Virus record (IMG/VR): IMGVR_UViG_3300021376_000045
Location: 1 to 64,000 of that record
Source of the DNA: a virus
Length of the DNA: 64,000 bases
Reading direction: 5' to 3' (one strand)
Below are positions 9,373-17,255 of this stretch, piece by piece. The notes beneath the pieces were generated by a model. It saw nothing but the letters and a program-made list of their open reading frames with translations, made no database searches and was not told the origin of the DNA. The position numbers and the translations under genes were made by a program. Numbering within the stretch: the stretch's first letter is position 1; each line of letters begins with the position of its first letter.

Positions 9373-9819
9373 ATGTACAAGACAACTTATAAAGGACGTT
9401 ACAGGCTCAGAAACTATCCAAAATATAAAGGAGACACAACTGATATAGTTTACAGGTCTTCTTGGGAGCTAAAGTTTATGAGGTGGTGTGACACAAATGA
9501 TTCCGTACTTGAATGGGGCTCGGAGACCGTTATCATACCGTATGTCTCCCCGGTAGATGGAAAAATACATCGCTATTTTGTAGATTTTTTTGTAAAGATT
9601 AAAAACAAAGACGGTACAATTCAGAAATATTTAGTAGAAATAAAACCTGAAAAATTTACAAAGCCTCCAGAAATCCCTAAAAAGAAAACTAGAAAATTTA
9701 TTGATGAGGTTTTTCTTTATGGCACCAATCAAGCAAAATGGAAAGCTGCTAACGAATTCTGTTTTAACCAAGGCTGGAAATTTTTAGTGCTAACCGAAAA
9801 AGATTTAGGTATAAGTTAA
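9373..9819 (+). CDS. gp4: Head completion protein gp4 (nuclease-like)
   Basis: The T4 gp4 (gp50/65) head-completion protein, 148 aa against 150 in T4. The conserved opening is KGRYRLRNYPKYKGD followed by YRSSWELKFMRWCD. The central YFVDFFVKIKN and LVEIKPEKFTKPP carry the D-x(n)-E-x-K arrangement of a PD-(D/E)XK-type fold, suggesting it trims or processes DNA ends when the head is finished. First gene of the rightward 9.4-13.7 kb block, divergent from gp48. Confidence 0.92.
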   Translation: MYKTTYKGRYRLRNYPKYKGDTTDIVYRSSWELKFMRWCDTNDSVLEWGSETVIIPYVSPVDGKIHRYFVDFFVKIKNKDGTIQKYLVEIKPEKFTKPPEIPKKKTRKFIDEVFLYGTNQAKWKAANEFCFNQGWKFLVLTEKDLGIS

Positions 9820-9823
9820 TTAA

Positions 9824-10384
9824 ATGGCAAACGTATTTGATACACTAAGAACTAAAGCTGGTGACACCCAGCGCTCGGTGCAATGGTATCAAACCCAAGT
9901 TAGAAAACTTGGCTCTATTAACCGTAATAAGCTATTAAGAGAAGGTAGGCTTACCAATGTTATATTGCCTGGTAAGATGTACATGTTTTTTTATACGCCA
10001 AAGCATAAAGAAACCCTACCTTATTATGATTTGTTCCCTCTAGTGCTACCGTTTAGAAAAGTACCAGGAGGATTTTTCGGGTTAAACTTACATTACTTAC
10101 CTTATATTATTCGTTTTAGAATATTAGGAATTTTATCTGATTATGCAACTGATGAAAAAATTGTTGAAGAGACAAGATTAAGATTAAACTGGAAAATACT
10201 ATCTAGTACATCCAGATTAAAACCGGTTCAAGCTTGTGTGAAGCATTATTTGTTTGAAAATGTAGATTCCAGATTTTTAGAAATACCGTACCCCGATTGG
10301 GTGGTAGCCTCTCAACTTCCAGTAGAAATGTTTGAAAAGCAAAACAAATCCGATATCTGGAACGATTCAAGGAAAAAATTCTAA
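9824..10384 (+). CDS. Conserved T4-like virion-assembly protein, possibly gp2 DNA-end protector
   Basis: A 186-aa protein with the pattern PGKMYMFFYTPKHKETLPYYD, then FPLVLPF and GFFGLNLHYLP. This family is widespread in T4-like phages next to gp4. Some annotations call it DNA end protector gp2, and T4 gene 2 is also a neighbour of gene 4. T4 gp2 is longer (274 aa) and I cannot confirm homology by eye. It follows gp4 by four bases and overlaps the next start (TAATG), so it is part of the same late unit. Confidence 0.6.
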   Translation: MANVFDTLRTKAGDTQRSVQWYQTQVRKLGSINRNKLLREGRLTNVILPGKMYMFFYTPKHKETLPYYDLFPLVLPFRKVPGGFFGLNLHYLPYIIRFRILGILSDYATDEKIVEETRLRLNWKILSSTSRLKPVQACVKHYLFENVDSRFLEIPYPDWVVASQLPVEMFEKQNKSDIWNDSRKKF

Positions 10385-10989
10385 TGCCAGCTCACTATTC
10401 TTTACAAAAATTTAAATCCCAGGTATTGGGTAAGGGATTAGCTAAACCTAATCGTTTTGAGGTCTTTATACCACCACCACAAGGGTTACAAAGCGGGCGC
10501 GCGGGGGGTGATATAGTCTCGCTACTATGTGAACAAGCTAGTTTTCCAATGCTTACAATTAACACTAAACCTTTTAAAATATATGGACCATCTTACCAAC
10601 GCCCAACAGGTATTGAGTATGGTGGGGAAGGGTTACCCTTTACCTTTCATGTGGATAGAGAAATGAAGGTTAAAACATTTTTTGACGAATGGATGCAATT
10701 AATTGTTAATAAAGATACCTTTAATGTAACTTATCAAAGAGAGTATATTACTGATATTACAATTAAACAATTAGATGAGGCAGACAATGTGACGTATACA
10801 GCTGTATTGAAAGATTCTTTTCCGCGAAATTTAAACTTAATGGACTTGAATCATAGTGCACAAAGCCAGACTCATCGACTAACTGTTTTATTTGCATATA
10901 GAAAATGGACCACTGTGTCCGGTAGTTTAACAGGAGGCACTGGAACAAGCTCTCTCTTTGCTGGACCAAGATCTGTTACATTTGTATAA
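10384..10989 (+). CDS. Tail-tube-fold protein (gp19/gp54-like)
   Basis: A 201-aa protein with the tail-tube fold pattern. LAKPNRFEVFIPPP is the entry strand, CEQASFPMLTINTKPFKIYGP the long hairpin, and YITDITIKQLDEADN..VLKDSFPRNLN the rear strands. It matches both the tube protein gp19 and the tube-initiator gp54. Its place beside baseplate hub genes rather than next to gp18 favours a baseplate-proximal tube initiator (gp54 role), but the length is nearer gp19. Role therefore left open between the two. Confidence 0.75.
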   Translation: MPAHYSLQKFKSQVLGKGLAKPNRFEVFIPPPQGLQSGRAGGDIVSLLCEQASFPMLTINTKPFKIYGPSYQRPTGIEYGGEGLPFTFHVDREMKVKTFFDEWMQLIVNKDTFNVTYQREYITDITIKQLDEADNVTYTAVLKDSFPRNLNLMDLNHSAQSQTHRLTVLFAYRKWTTVSGSLTGGTGTSSLFAGPRSVTFV

Positions 10990-11005
10990 TACTTTGGAGT
11001 GAATA

Positions 11006-11701
11006 ATGGGATTACCTATATTAGATGTACCTACATATGAACTTGAGTTACCGTCAACTAATAAGCTAATAAAATTTAGGCCATTTTTAGTTAAAGAGCA
11101 TAAAATTTTAATGACCCTTTCAGATGCTGATGGGGTTGAAATTTCTCGGGTAATAAAAGAATTAATTGACGCATGTACTTTTAAAAACTTAAACGTTGAC
11201 AAGCTTTCCAACTTTGATGTAGAGTTTATTTTTCTTAATTTAAGATCTAAATCAATAGGTGAAAAAGTTGACATTATTGTAAATTGTCCTTGTGGGTTTA
11301 AAATAGATCACAGTATTAATTTAAACGATATAAAAGTAATTAGAGAAGAAAGCTTTACCAATAAAATTCAGTTAAGGCAGGGGATTGGGGTAATAATGAG
11401 ATACCCTACGTTTGAAGAAAATGTTCAAATTTTAGATAATTTAAACAACTCAGTTGTGTTTGATATAGTAGCTAAATGCATTGATAGTATCTATACAGAT
11501 AAAGAATTTTTTGATAGGACTATGTTTACGGAGCAAGAAGCTCAAGATTTTTTATCCCAGCTTACTAAAGCAGAATTTGAAAAGATAGAGGAATTTTTTC
11601 TTAAAATGCCAAAAGTAGTACAACAAGTAGAAACAGTTTGCCCGGAATGTAAGGGTGTAAATAAGGTAGAAATGAAAGGGCTTGAAAATTTTTTCGTATA
11701 A
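11006..11701 (+). CDS. gp26: Baseplate hub assembly protein gp26 (T4_baseplate family)
   Basis: A 231-aa protein of the T4 gp26 family (T4 208 aa). It shows LPSTNKLIKFRPFLVKEHKILM near the N-terminus. A possible zinc site is formed by CPCGF (about residues 95-99) and CPECKG (about 215-220). It acts in hub assembly rather than staying abundant in the virion. The last codons read through a run AAAATTTTTTC just before the stop. This is a textbook slippery heptamer that would shift ribosomes into the -1 frame and add about 66 residues (separate entry). Confidence 0.85.
   Translation: MGLPILDVPTYELELPSTNKLIKFRPFLVKEHKILMTLSDADGVEISRVIKELIDACTFKNLNVDKLSNFDVEFIFLNLRSKSIGEKVDIIVNCPCGFKIDHSINLNDIKVIREESFTNKIQLRQGIGVIMRYPTFEENVQILDNLNNSVVFDIVAKCIDSIYTDKEFFDRTMFTEQEAQDFLSQLTKAEFEKIEEFFLKMPKVVQQVETVCPECKGVNKVEMKGLENFFV
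11686..11695 (+). promoter_or_regulatory. Probable -1 ribosomal frameshift site in gp26
   Basis: In the gp26 reading frame both A_AAT_TTT and T_TTT_TTC fit X_XXY_YYZ, two overlapping slippery heptamers two codons before the stop. Slipping back one base gives ...F-F-R-I-T-L-S-Q-D-N-L... and opens the following coding frame, which lacks its own plausible start. Confidence 0.65.
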
Positions 11702-11895
11702 CTCTTTCTCAGGATAATTTAGCTAATTTCTATAGAACAAATTTTTCGTTAATGCAGTTTCACAAATATTCATTAACGGAATTAGAAAATATGCTGCCCT
11801 GGGAAAGAGAGATATACGTTACATTATTAATAGATTATATTAAAGAAGAGAACGAAAAACTTAAACTTAAACAACAGCAGGCCAGAAACATATGA
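11686..11895 (+). CDS. -1 frame extension of gp26 (tail-chaperone-like; possibly gp51 function)
   Basis: The frame -1 to gp26 encodes LSQDNLANFYRTNFSLMQFH, then KYSLTELENMLPWEREIYV, LLIDYIKEENEKLKLKQQQ and a stop. The stop overlaps the next ATG as ATGA. The coding-like sequence begins before the only ATG of this frame (at 11752), and that ATG has no Shine-Dalgarno sequence, so expression by -1 frameshifting from gp26 is the simplest reading. The product would be about 296 aa. The W-E-R-E-x-Y segment resembles T-domains of phage tail-assembly chaperones. T4 gp51, a hub assembly factor, is an alternative counterpart. Confidence 0.65.
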   Translation, partial: KFFRITLSQDNLANFYRTNFSLMQFHKYSLTELENMLPWEREIYVTLLIDYIKEENEKLKLKQQQARNI

Positions 11896-13697
11896 GTAAA
11901 AATACCGCCAGACGACTTGAAGAAATGGATAAGTCTTTATCCGGTATAAACGTTTCATTAACTAAGTTTGAAGATACTTTAAAAAAATTAGATTCATCTT
12001 TAGAGAAGATTGCTACATCTTTAGGTCGTAAAGAACAGCCATCCAAAGGCGGTTTTAATTTTAATTTATTTTCTGGTAATCAAAAATCTGTCACTAATAC
12101 CGGTAATGCTGGTGGTGATAAATTGATGACTGAGCTGAGAAATGCTTTAGATAAAAATCATAAAGAAAGTTTTAAAATTTTTCAGAGTATGGAATCTCTT
12201 CTTAAAGGTATTGATGAAAAGCTCGGAAAACAAGCCGAGGGTGGTGGCGGTGGGTCTCCTTTACCGGTGCCAGTACCATCTCCCGGTACTCCCGATAAAG
12301 CAAAAAAAGGAGTTCTTGGAAAAGTAGGGAGCGTCTTGGGTAAGGTTGCACTTCCTCTTGCTGCCGTTATGGCTGGAATGGAGGCACATTCTGGTTATAC
12401 AAAAGCCGGGGAAACATTAGATTTAGAACCAGGACAAGAACCAACTTTTGGACAAAAACTAGCTGGTGCGGGCGCTGGGGTAATGTCTGGATTAACCTTT
12501 GGTATGATTGATGAAAAAAAGATGGCTCACACCTTAGCGGGTACTGGAAAGGGTAAAGAGTATGCCGCAGCAGAGCAGGCAAAAATTTCCGGCTTATCGT
12601 CCGGGGGAGATATGTTTGACAGTGGCCCGGCTCCCGATCTCGGCCCAGTTCAAGCAGCAGCCCCTGAAGCTAAAACTTCTAAACCAGTTGGCTCTGCAGC
12701 AGCAGCAGCCCTGGAAGCTACGGTTTCCAAGCCTGCAGGTAAAGAGACTAAGTCTGCATCTGTATCCACACCTGCTGCATCTAAAATACCTTCAGCTTCT
12801 AAAGGCCCATCAGCTAAAGAAAAAATGCAAGGTGAAGAAAATTTACAAAAATTAGAAGAAAAAGAAGCCGAGCTTCAAACTGTTCAACGTGAATATAAAG
12901 ATGAAATAGCCAAGGCTTCAGAAAAACTTGCTAATGATACTAAAAATTATCCGCAAGGTTTTATTGATGATCCTTCAGATCCAGAATACCCAAAAGAATT
13001 AAAAGCTGTTGATGATAAGTATAAACCAAAAATAGAAGCTTTGAAGAAAGAAATTTCTACACTTAGTAAGGCCCCTGGTATAGAAGGAGCAAAAAAGGCT
13101 CAAGCAGCTGCTGATGCCGAAGATGATGAAAAGCCATCTATAACCCCTAAAACAAAAGTAACTGGGGGTTCATCGGTTGAAAAAACAACCTCAACGGAAA
13201 CGGTTACCGGTGGTGGAGAAACAACTTCTAAGCGTACATTAACACCGGAAGCAGAAGCTGCTCAAAAAGAGCTTGCCGGTATTGATGACAAGCAGGCTGC
13301 AGAAAAGAAACAAGTAATAGATAAATTAAAAGCAGAAGGTAAAATTACAGGAGGACCTGAAGCGTCTGATTATGAAACTATACCGGAACTAAAAGAATTA
13401 AAAACTAAACAAGATGCAGAGCTAGCAGCTATCTCTGCTAAAATTGATTCTGGTACTAACTATGAAACTTCTACAATTGCACCACCACCTCAAACCACCA
13501 CTACAGCAACCACTGTCTCTTCACTTTCAGCTGAGAATAAAGACTTATCAATGGAAGCTTCTAAAGGCGGGGCACCTTCTGTAGTTTCATCTAATAATGT
13601 TCAAAATAATAATACTACCAGCTTTACCCCGTTTAAACCATTACCCCGGGGTGGCTTAAGTAGTCTCGAACGTAAGCAAGATACTGTTTCGGCATAA
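11892..13697 (+). CDS. Long coiled-coil virion protein, candidate tape measure (gp29 position)
   Basis: A 601-aa protein, close to the 590 aa of T4 gp29. The N-terminal 60 residues form heptads (ARRLEEMDKSLSGI, LKKLDSSLEKIATSLG). Residues of about 135-200 hold a Gly/Ala-rich hydrophobic segment of the type found in tape measures. The rest is Ala/Pro/Lys/Glu-rich with predicted helices and low complexity (residues 250-320 and 400-540). It follows gp26 and its extension with an ATGA overlap, where a tape measure would be expected after its chaperone. No sequence signature proves it. Confidence 0.5.
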   Translation: MSKNTARRLEEMDKSLSGINVSLTKFEDTLKKLDSSLEKIATSLGRKEQPSKGGFNFNLFSGNQKSVTNTGNAGGDKLMTELRNALDKNHKESFKIFQSMESLLKGIDEKLGKQAEGGGGGSPLPVPVPSPGTPDKAKKGVLGKVGSVLGKVALPLAAVMAGMEAHSGYTKAGETLDLEPGQEPTFGQKLAGAGAGVMSGLTFGMIDEKKMAHTLAGTGKGKEYAAAEQAKISGLSSGGDMFDSGPAPDLGPVQAAAPEAKTSKPVGSAAAAALEATVSKPAGKETKSASVSTPAASKIPSASKGPSAKEKMQGEENLQKLEEKEAELQTVQREYKDEIAKASEKLANDTKNYPQGFIDDPSDPEYPKELKAVDDKYKPKIEALKKEISTLSKAPGIEGAKKAQAAADAEDDEKPSITPKTKVTGGSSVEKTTSTETVTGGGETTSKRTLTPEAEAAQKELAGIDDKQAAEKKQVIDKLKAEGKITGGPEASDYETIPELKELKTKQDAELAAISAKIDSGTNYETSTIAPPPQTTTTATTVSSLSAENKDLSMEASKGGAPSVVSSNNVQNNNTTSFTPFKPLPRGGLSSLERKQDTVSA

Positions 13698-13699
13698 AA

Positions 13700-13720
13700 A
13701 AAGGGGCCTTGCGCCCCTTT
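13700..13720. terminator. Bidirectional terminator between convergent units
   Basis: AAAGGGGC, a five-base loop and GCCCCTTT form a perfect eight-pair stem. There is an A-run on the left and a T-rich run on the right, so it can terminate both the rightward assembly operon and the leftward gp32 unit. Confidence 0.85.
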
Positions 13721-13721
13721 C

Positions 13722-13970
13722 TTATTTTTTAGTTTCTGCTTTCTTAGGTGCTGCTTTTTTCTCAGGTGCTTTTTTCTCCACCTTCTTTACCTCTCTACAT
13801 CCATCGGCTTCTGTTTGCCCGTCTTTACAGGGCTTTTTAACATTAGCTTTAACAGGAGGTTCTTGCTTTTTCTGAGCTTGCTTGGCAGGAGGTGATGCTT
13901 TTTTTTCTGCTTGGGCAAAGGTAACAGTTGTAAAAGAAAGTAAAACTGCAGTAAGTATAGTTTTAATCAT
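13722..13970 (-). CDS. Small secreted Lys/Pro/Ala-rich protein
   Basis: An 82-aa protein. MIKTILTAVLLSFTTVTFAQA is a clear signal peptide (AxA site before EKK). The mature part is almost entirely K, P, A, E and Q with two Cys (KPCKDGQ, DGCRE) that could form a disulfide. I start at this Met because upstream residues in the same frame (MMMMNLFPIL...) would bury the signal peptide and overlap gp32 further. It overlaps the gp32 3' end by eight bases. Similar composition recurs in the peptides at 18181-18339 and 35058-35288. Function unknown; a basic periplasmic or envelope-binding protein is one possibility. Confidence 0.7.
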   Translation of the reverse strand: MIKTILTAVLLSFTTVTFAQAEKKASPPAKQAQKKQEPPVKANVKKPCKDGQTEADGCREVKKVEKKAPEKKAAPKKAETKK

Positions 13971-14856
13971 CGTTAGCCAACTTTGCAAAATAGGAAAGAG
14001 ATTCATCATCATCATCTAAATTAAACTCCTTTTTAGGTGCAGGCTTAGCAGCAACTGCTTTAGGTCTTTCTTCCGGGAGTTCAGTGTTTTCAGCGCGCGG
14101 GGTACCGCTAGGTGGTGAAAGAACACTTTCAAGCTTTGCTTTCAATTCCTCGTATGTTTTAAAATGTTTAGGATCTAGAAATTCTTGTAGTGAGTGTTGT
14201 TTGTTCCACACTTTTTCTAAATCACTGTCATCTTCTGAGAGGGCAGAAATACTTTCAAACTCAGATTTATCATAATTGCGATAACCTTCTACATTACGAA
14301 TCTTCAGTTTAAAGTTTGCACCTTTCCAAAAATCAAAAGGATTAACTGGCTCCTCATCCTCGTACTGAGGTTGCATTGCGTCTTTAATTTTATCAAAAAT
14401 CTTCTTTCCAAACTTATAGAGAAATACCTTACCTTCGTTTTCAGGGTGGGCTGGATCTTTAACAATATAAATGTTGGACACGTAGGTAAGGCGACGTTTT
14501 TGTTTGCGGGCAATATCTTTGTTTGCCTCAGTGCCTGAATTCCAAAGCTCAGTATTAAGTTCGGATACAGGATCAGGTTTACCTAAAGTCGTTAATGAAT
14601 TTTCAATATACCATTTACCGGTAGGACCTTGGAAGCCATGATTCCAAACTCTTACCCAAGGTAAATCTTCACCTTTAGGTGGGGGTAAAAAACGAACCAC
14701 AGCATAACCATTACCAGCCTTATCAACTTCAGGCTGCCAAAAGCGGTCGTCTTTTTGTGATTCTTGTTGCTGGGGGGTCGCAATCTTTTCTACTTCTTTC
14801 ATTAAGGAGTCGAAAGTACCGCGATTCTTTTTGAGTGTTGAAAAGTCTAATGCCAT
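13963..14856 (-). CDS. gp32: Single-stranded DNA-binding protein gp32
   Basis: The T4 gp32 homologue (297 aa; T4 301 aa), coating ssDNA during replication and recombination. N-terminal basic LAST-like region; core with GYAVVRFLPPPKGEDLPWVRV and NPFDFWKGANFKLKIRNVEG; acidic C-terminal tail FNLDDDDESLSYFAKL that in T4 recruits partner proteins. The T4 core holds a structural zinc through His64, Cys77, Cys87 and Cys90. This protein has no cysteine at all: the segment reads GKPDPVSELNTELW where T4 has Cys residues. It has both a sigma70-like and a late promoter. Confidence 0.95.
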   Translation of the reverse strand: MALDFSTLKKNRGTFDSLMKEVEKIATPQQQESQKDDRFWQPEVDKAGNGYAVVRFLPPPKGEDLPWVRVWNHGFQGPTGKWYIENSLTTLGKPDPVSELNTELWNSGTEANKDIARKQKRRLTYVSNIYIVKDPAHPENEGKVFLYKFGKKIFDKIKDAMQPQYEDEEPVNPFDFWKGANFKLKIRNVEGYRNYDKSEFESISALSEDDSDLEKVWNKQHSLQEFLDPKHFKTYEELKAKLESVLSPPSGTPRAENTELPEERPKAVAAKPAPKKEFNLDDDDESLSYFAKLANDD

Positions 14857-14912
14857 GTTATTCTCCGTATATGCGTTGTATAGTTACGTATAAAATGCTT
14901 ATCCACCTTATC

Positions 14913-14941
14913 ATTATATACCTTTATTTATAGTAAATCAA
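14913..14941 (-). promoter_or_regulatory. Sigma70-like promoter of gp32
   Basis: Leftward TTGATT, 17-base spacer, perfect TATAAT, about 57 bases before the gp32 start. The same architecture recurs at nine or more places in the window. Confidence 0.75.
14925..14932 (-). promoter_or_regulatory. T4-type late promoter of gp32
   Basis: An exact TATAAATA lies inside the spacer of the sigma70-like promoter, so early/middle and late transcription of gp32 would start about 12 bases apart. T4 gene 32 is likewise transcribed in several phases. Confidence 0.65.
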
Positions 14942-15594
14942 CTCACTACTAAGTCACTTTGGTAAAGTTCTGCTATCTGTGTATGTGGATATGACCAGAA
15001 GTGCTTGGTAATAATTTCACCTTTCCAAAGAAATTGTAACTCCTCATCCTTTAAGTCTTGTGAAATAGGGTATTGGTTATGTTCAATATGATTCATCTTT
15101 GGAATCATTACTAATTCATTTTCTGGATTCATTCTAAACATCCAGAAATGATGATCATAACCTTTTGAATAATGCCCAACGTGTTTTAATTCTCTATGTA
15201 CTGAAGGTACAGAGATGAAGCCTTGTTTTGAAATCGTCTGTAAGAAACGAAAAGCTGAGGGCGGGTAATGTAAATCTTCTACAGTATGGCAACACAAACT
15301 AAAATCAAACTTACCGTGTTCATTTACAAATTCTAAAATTGGCTGCCAGGTTCTTTCTTCGTGTAAATCTAGTTGAAAATGTAAAGATGAGGATGGAAGC
15401 AGTTTGTAATCAACCGTTGCATCCACAACAGGAAGTGACCAAGGGGCGGCGGCTGCGCCAACATCTATAACAGTAAATTTTTCTTTTTTTCTTTTTTCAA
15501 GTAAAAAATGTGCTATAGGATCTCTATCTAAAAGATAAGTATAAAAGCCGGTTTGACTTTTACCGTTCCCATCGTAAAAATTTTCAAATATCAC
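14938..15594 (-). CDS. SAM-dependent methyltransferase-like protein
   Basis: A 218-aa protein with a class I methyltransferase pattern: FTVIDVGAAAAPWSLPVVDA resembles motif I (hydrophobic-D-x-G), and KFDFSLCCHTVEDLHYPP resembles the motif IV region. The acceptor cannot be told from sequence; small molecule, glycan and protein are all possible. It is inserted between gp32 and the gp59/gp33 genes, which are neighbours in T4, so it is accessory. Its start overlaps the stop of the upstream small acidic protein by 11 bases. Confidence 0.6.
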   Translation of the reverse strand: MIFENFYDGNGKSQTGFYTYLLDRDPIAHFLLEKRKKEKFTVIDVGAAAAPWSLPVVDATVDYKLLPSSSLHFQLDLHEERTWQPILEFVNEHGKFDFSLCCHTVEDLHYPPSAFRFLQTISKQGFISVPSVHRELKHVGHYSKGYDHHFWMFRMNPENELVMIPKMNHIEHNQYPISQDLKDEELQFLWKGEIITKHFWSYPHTQIAELYQSDLVVS

Positions 15595-15766
15595 TTTTAT
15601 ATAATTGTTTTTCGTCTAGGTCGTATAATTCATCTTCTTCCACATCTTCATCGTCATTATCTACTAGTTCGTAAATTTGTTTACGATGCTTGCTGGTCTT
15701 ATCTGAACCTTTTACAACTTTGTGAATCTTTTTTTCTCTATCAAATTCAAAACCCTTGGTCTTCAT
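15584..15766 (-). CDS. Small charged protein of unknown function
   Basis: A 60-aa protein with a basic N-terminal half (KTKGFEFDREKKIHKVVKGS) and very acidic C-terminal half (LVDNDDEDVEEDELYDLDE). I do not recognise a family. It overlaps the methyltransferase start by 11 bases. An AAAGGAGGT sequence lies 15 bases upstream, inside the end of the preceding small membrane gene, which supports translation although the spacing is long. Confidence 0.6.
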   Translation of the reverse strand: MKTKGFEFDREKKIHKVVKGSDKTSKHRKQIYELVDNDDEDVEEDELYDLDEKQLYKSDI

Positions 15767-15775
15767 TTTAAAAAA

Positions 15776-15895
15776 TTAATTACCTCCTTTAATTAACCCA
15801 ACTACCTTATCCTTTATAGTTTGTGCCCAAGCGGGTTGTGGAACATGCCAACCTATAAAAGCGCCTACTACAATCCAAAAAATAGTTTCTAACAT
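15776..15895 (-). CDS. Small membrane protein (39 aa)
   Basis: It starts MLETIFWIVVGAFIGWHVPQ and ends KDKVVGLIKGGN: one hydrophobic helix followed by a short basic tail. The start overlaps the stop of the coiled-coil gene upstream (TAATG), and its last codons supply the Shine-Dalgarno of the next gene. This tight coupling is the main evidence that it is translated. Function unknown. Confidence 0.6.
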   Translation of the reverse strand: MLETIFWIVVGAFIGWHVPQPAWAQTIKDKVVGLIKGGN

Positions 15896-16116
15896 TAGAT
15901 TTCTCCCTCTTTGTCTGGAATAACAATATAAGGCCATGCTGTAATTCTTTTACTCATTTCTGATTGATTTTGAGCCATTTTTATAAGAAAACGCTGTGTA
16001 TCTTTTAGATGATCGGATAATGAAGAGACGCTATCTTGAAGTAAGCAGATTTCTTTTTCTAATTCAGAAATTCTATCCCTGGTTAAGTCCAACTGCTCTT
16101 CTAAAAATTCGGTCAT
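15895..16116 (-). CDS. Coiled-coil protein of unknown function
   Basis: A 73-aa protein whose residues 1-55 are heptad-rich (LEEQLDLTRDRISELEKEI) and which ends WPYIVIPDKEGEI. It overlaps the gp59 3' end by 44 bases and leads into two further tiny genes, so it belongs to the gp33-gp59 transcription unit. No recognised domain. Confidence 0.65.
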   Translation of the reverse strand: MTEFLEEQLDLTRDRISELEKEICLLQDSVSSLSDHLKDTQRFLIKMAQNQSEMSKRITAWPYIVIPDKEGEI

Positions 16117-16687
16117 ATTTTTCTTTTTTAAAATTTAAAAACGGCGCGTACTTTTTAATCAGCCTGGAAAGATCTGGCCATATTAAATCTGTATTTAAAA
16201 CTCTATCTAATTCGTCAGTAAAAGGTATAATTTTATTTAAGATAACTAGCGTTTCAATTGAAACATCATTCCTTAAATACATCTTTATTATATATGGATG
16301 TTGTTGATTTTGAGAAACAAGTAAATCTTCAAACTTAATTTCTTTTTTACCTGAAAAAATAATAAGTTTTTCTATTTCTTTTTCAAACGTATAGGATAAA
16401 GATTCTATACGTTTTTTCCATCCCATGTAACGATCTCTAGCTTCAGTATCAAATACCCCACCCCATCGATCACCGGATACAAAATTTGCTACTAAAAATT
16501 CTACTACGTCTTTATCCGAGTACTGCTCAGCCACCCTTCTAATAGCAATTAAATCTCTACGTTTCAAAAAAGATTGTTTTGACGCCCGCACCCGGCCTTG
16601 CAATTTAATAGCATCATATTGATCGGTAGTAAAATGTAACCTTAGTGCTAAGTAGTACCGATAAACCTCAAACGGCTCCATAATCAT
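16073..16687 (-). CDS. gp59: DNA helicase loader gp59
   Basis: The T4 gp59 homologue (204 aa; T4 217 aa), which loads the gp41 helicase on forks covered with gp32. The order of conserved blocks matches: YRYYLALRLHFTTDQYDAIK (T4 VYKLYLMIKQHMNGKYDVIK), KRRDLIAIRRVAEQY, LVANFVSGDRW and KRIESLSYTFEKEIEKL. It follows gp33 with a four-base overlap, as in T4. The first Met or the third residue Met could be the start. Confidence 0.9.
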   Translation of the reverse strand: MIMEPFEVYRYYLALRLHFTTDQYDAIKLQGRVRASKQSFLKRRDLIAIRRVAEQYSDKDVVEFLVANFVSGDRWGGVFDTEARDRYMGWKKRIESLSYTFEKEIEKLIIFSGKKEIKFEDLLVSQNQQHPYIIKMYLRNDVSIETLVILNKIIPFTDELDRVLNTDLIWPDLSRLIKKYAPFLNFKKEKYDRIFRRAVGLNQG

Positions 16688-16944
16688 ATAGGTAAATGGC
16701 CACGGGGCTTTATCATATTTGCCTGCTCGGCTTCAATCTGTATTTTTTCTTTTAGTTTTTGATTAACCAACGGTCCTACGGCTTCAATATCAATATCCAC
16801 CTCATTACAATAATTAATTATTGCATCCATATAGGTGATATTAAGTTTTGTTACCATTCCATCAATGTACAAAGCAAATTCGTTTGGAGACCGAAATCTT
16901 TTTGTAATTATTAAAGCATCTGTAAGTTGTTCTTTTTCGTCCAT
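16684..16944 (-). CDS. gp33: Late transcription co-activator gp33
   Basis: An 86-aa protein. The FALYIDGMVTKLNITYMDAI helix region and the C-terminus IEAEQANMIKPRGHLPI match gp33 of T4-like phages. Gp33 binds the RNA polymerase flap and links it to the gp45 clamp for late promoters. Position immediately before gp59 is as in T4. The presence of gp33 and gp45 supports calling TATAAATA sites in this window late promoters. Confidence 0.85.
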   Translation of the reverse strand: MDEKEQLTDALIITKRFRSPNEFALYIDGMVTKLNITYMDAIINYCNEVDIDIEAVGPLVNQKLKEKIQIEAEQANMIKPRGHLPI

Positions 16945-17255
16945 TATACAAAGAAAATTATACCTAGCATTATAGCTTGTATTGCAAAACCTACTCCAAT
17001 AGTAACTACCATCAGCATATCTTTAAGTATAGCTGATCTAAAGAAAAATATCAATAACGACATCCAAAGTAAAAGAATAATATCAAGCGGGGGCATCTTT
17101 TCTGATAATCCAGACATGATGGCTAAAAAACTTGGCACTGTGGCCATATTAAGTAAGACTACCCCAAGCCAGGACAAGGTATCAGCTGTAGTTTTAGAAA
17201 ACGTATCAGTAAACGTTTTTAATTTTTGCACAATTGAATTAAGCTTTTCTTCCAT
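16944..17255 (-). CDS. Small membrane protein, holin candidate
   Basis: A 103-aa protein. A charged N-terminal 25 residues is followed by three hydrophobic segments (about 29-46, 57-72 and 80-103). Its start shares a base with the stop of the SleB-type endolysin upstream, so it would be co-expressed with the lysin. That linkage and topology make it the best holin candidate here, but I see no holin family signature. Confidence 0.55.
   Translation of the reverse strand: MEEKLNSIVQKLKTFTDTFSKTTADTLSWLGVVLLNMATVPSFLAIMSGLSEKMPPLDIILLLWMSLLIFFFRSAILKDMLMVVTIGVGFAIQAIMLGIIFFV

Noticed and set aside
9329-9385. Longer N-terminus for gp48
   Set aside because: It would pass the late promoter and overlap the divergent gp4 gene. 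The internal ATG has a GGAG at correct spacing.
12367-12582. Leftward frame inside the candidate tape measure
   Set aside because: Proline- and leucine-rich translation of the opposite strand of a low-complexity gene; no start signals.
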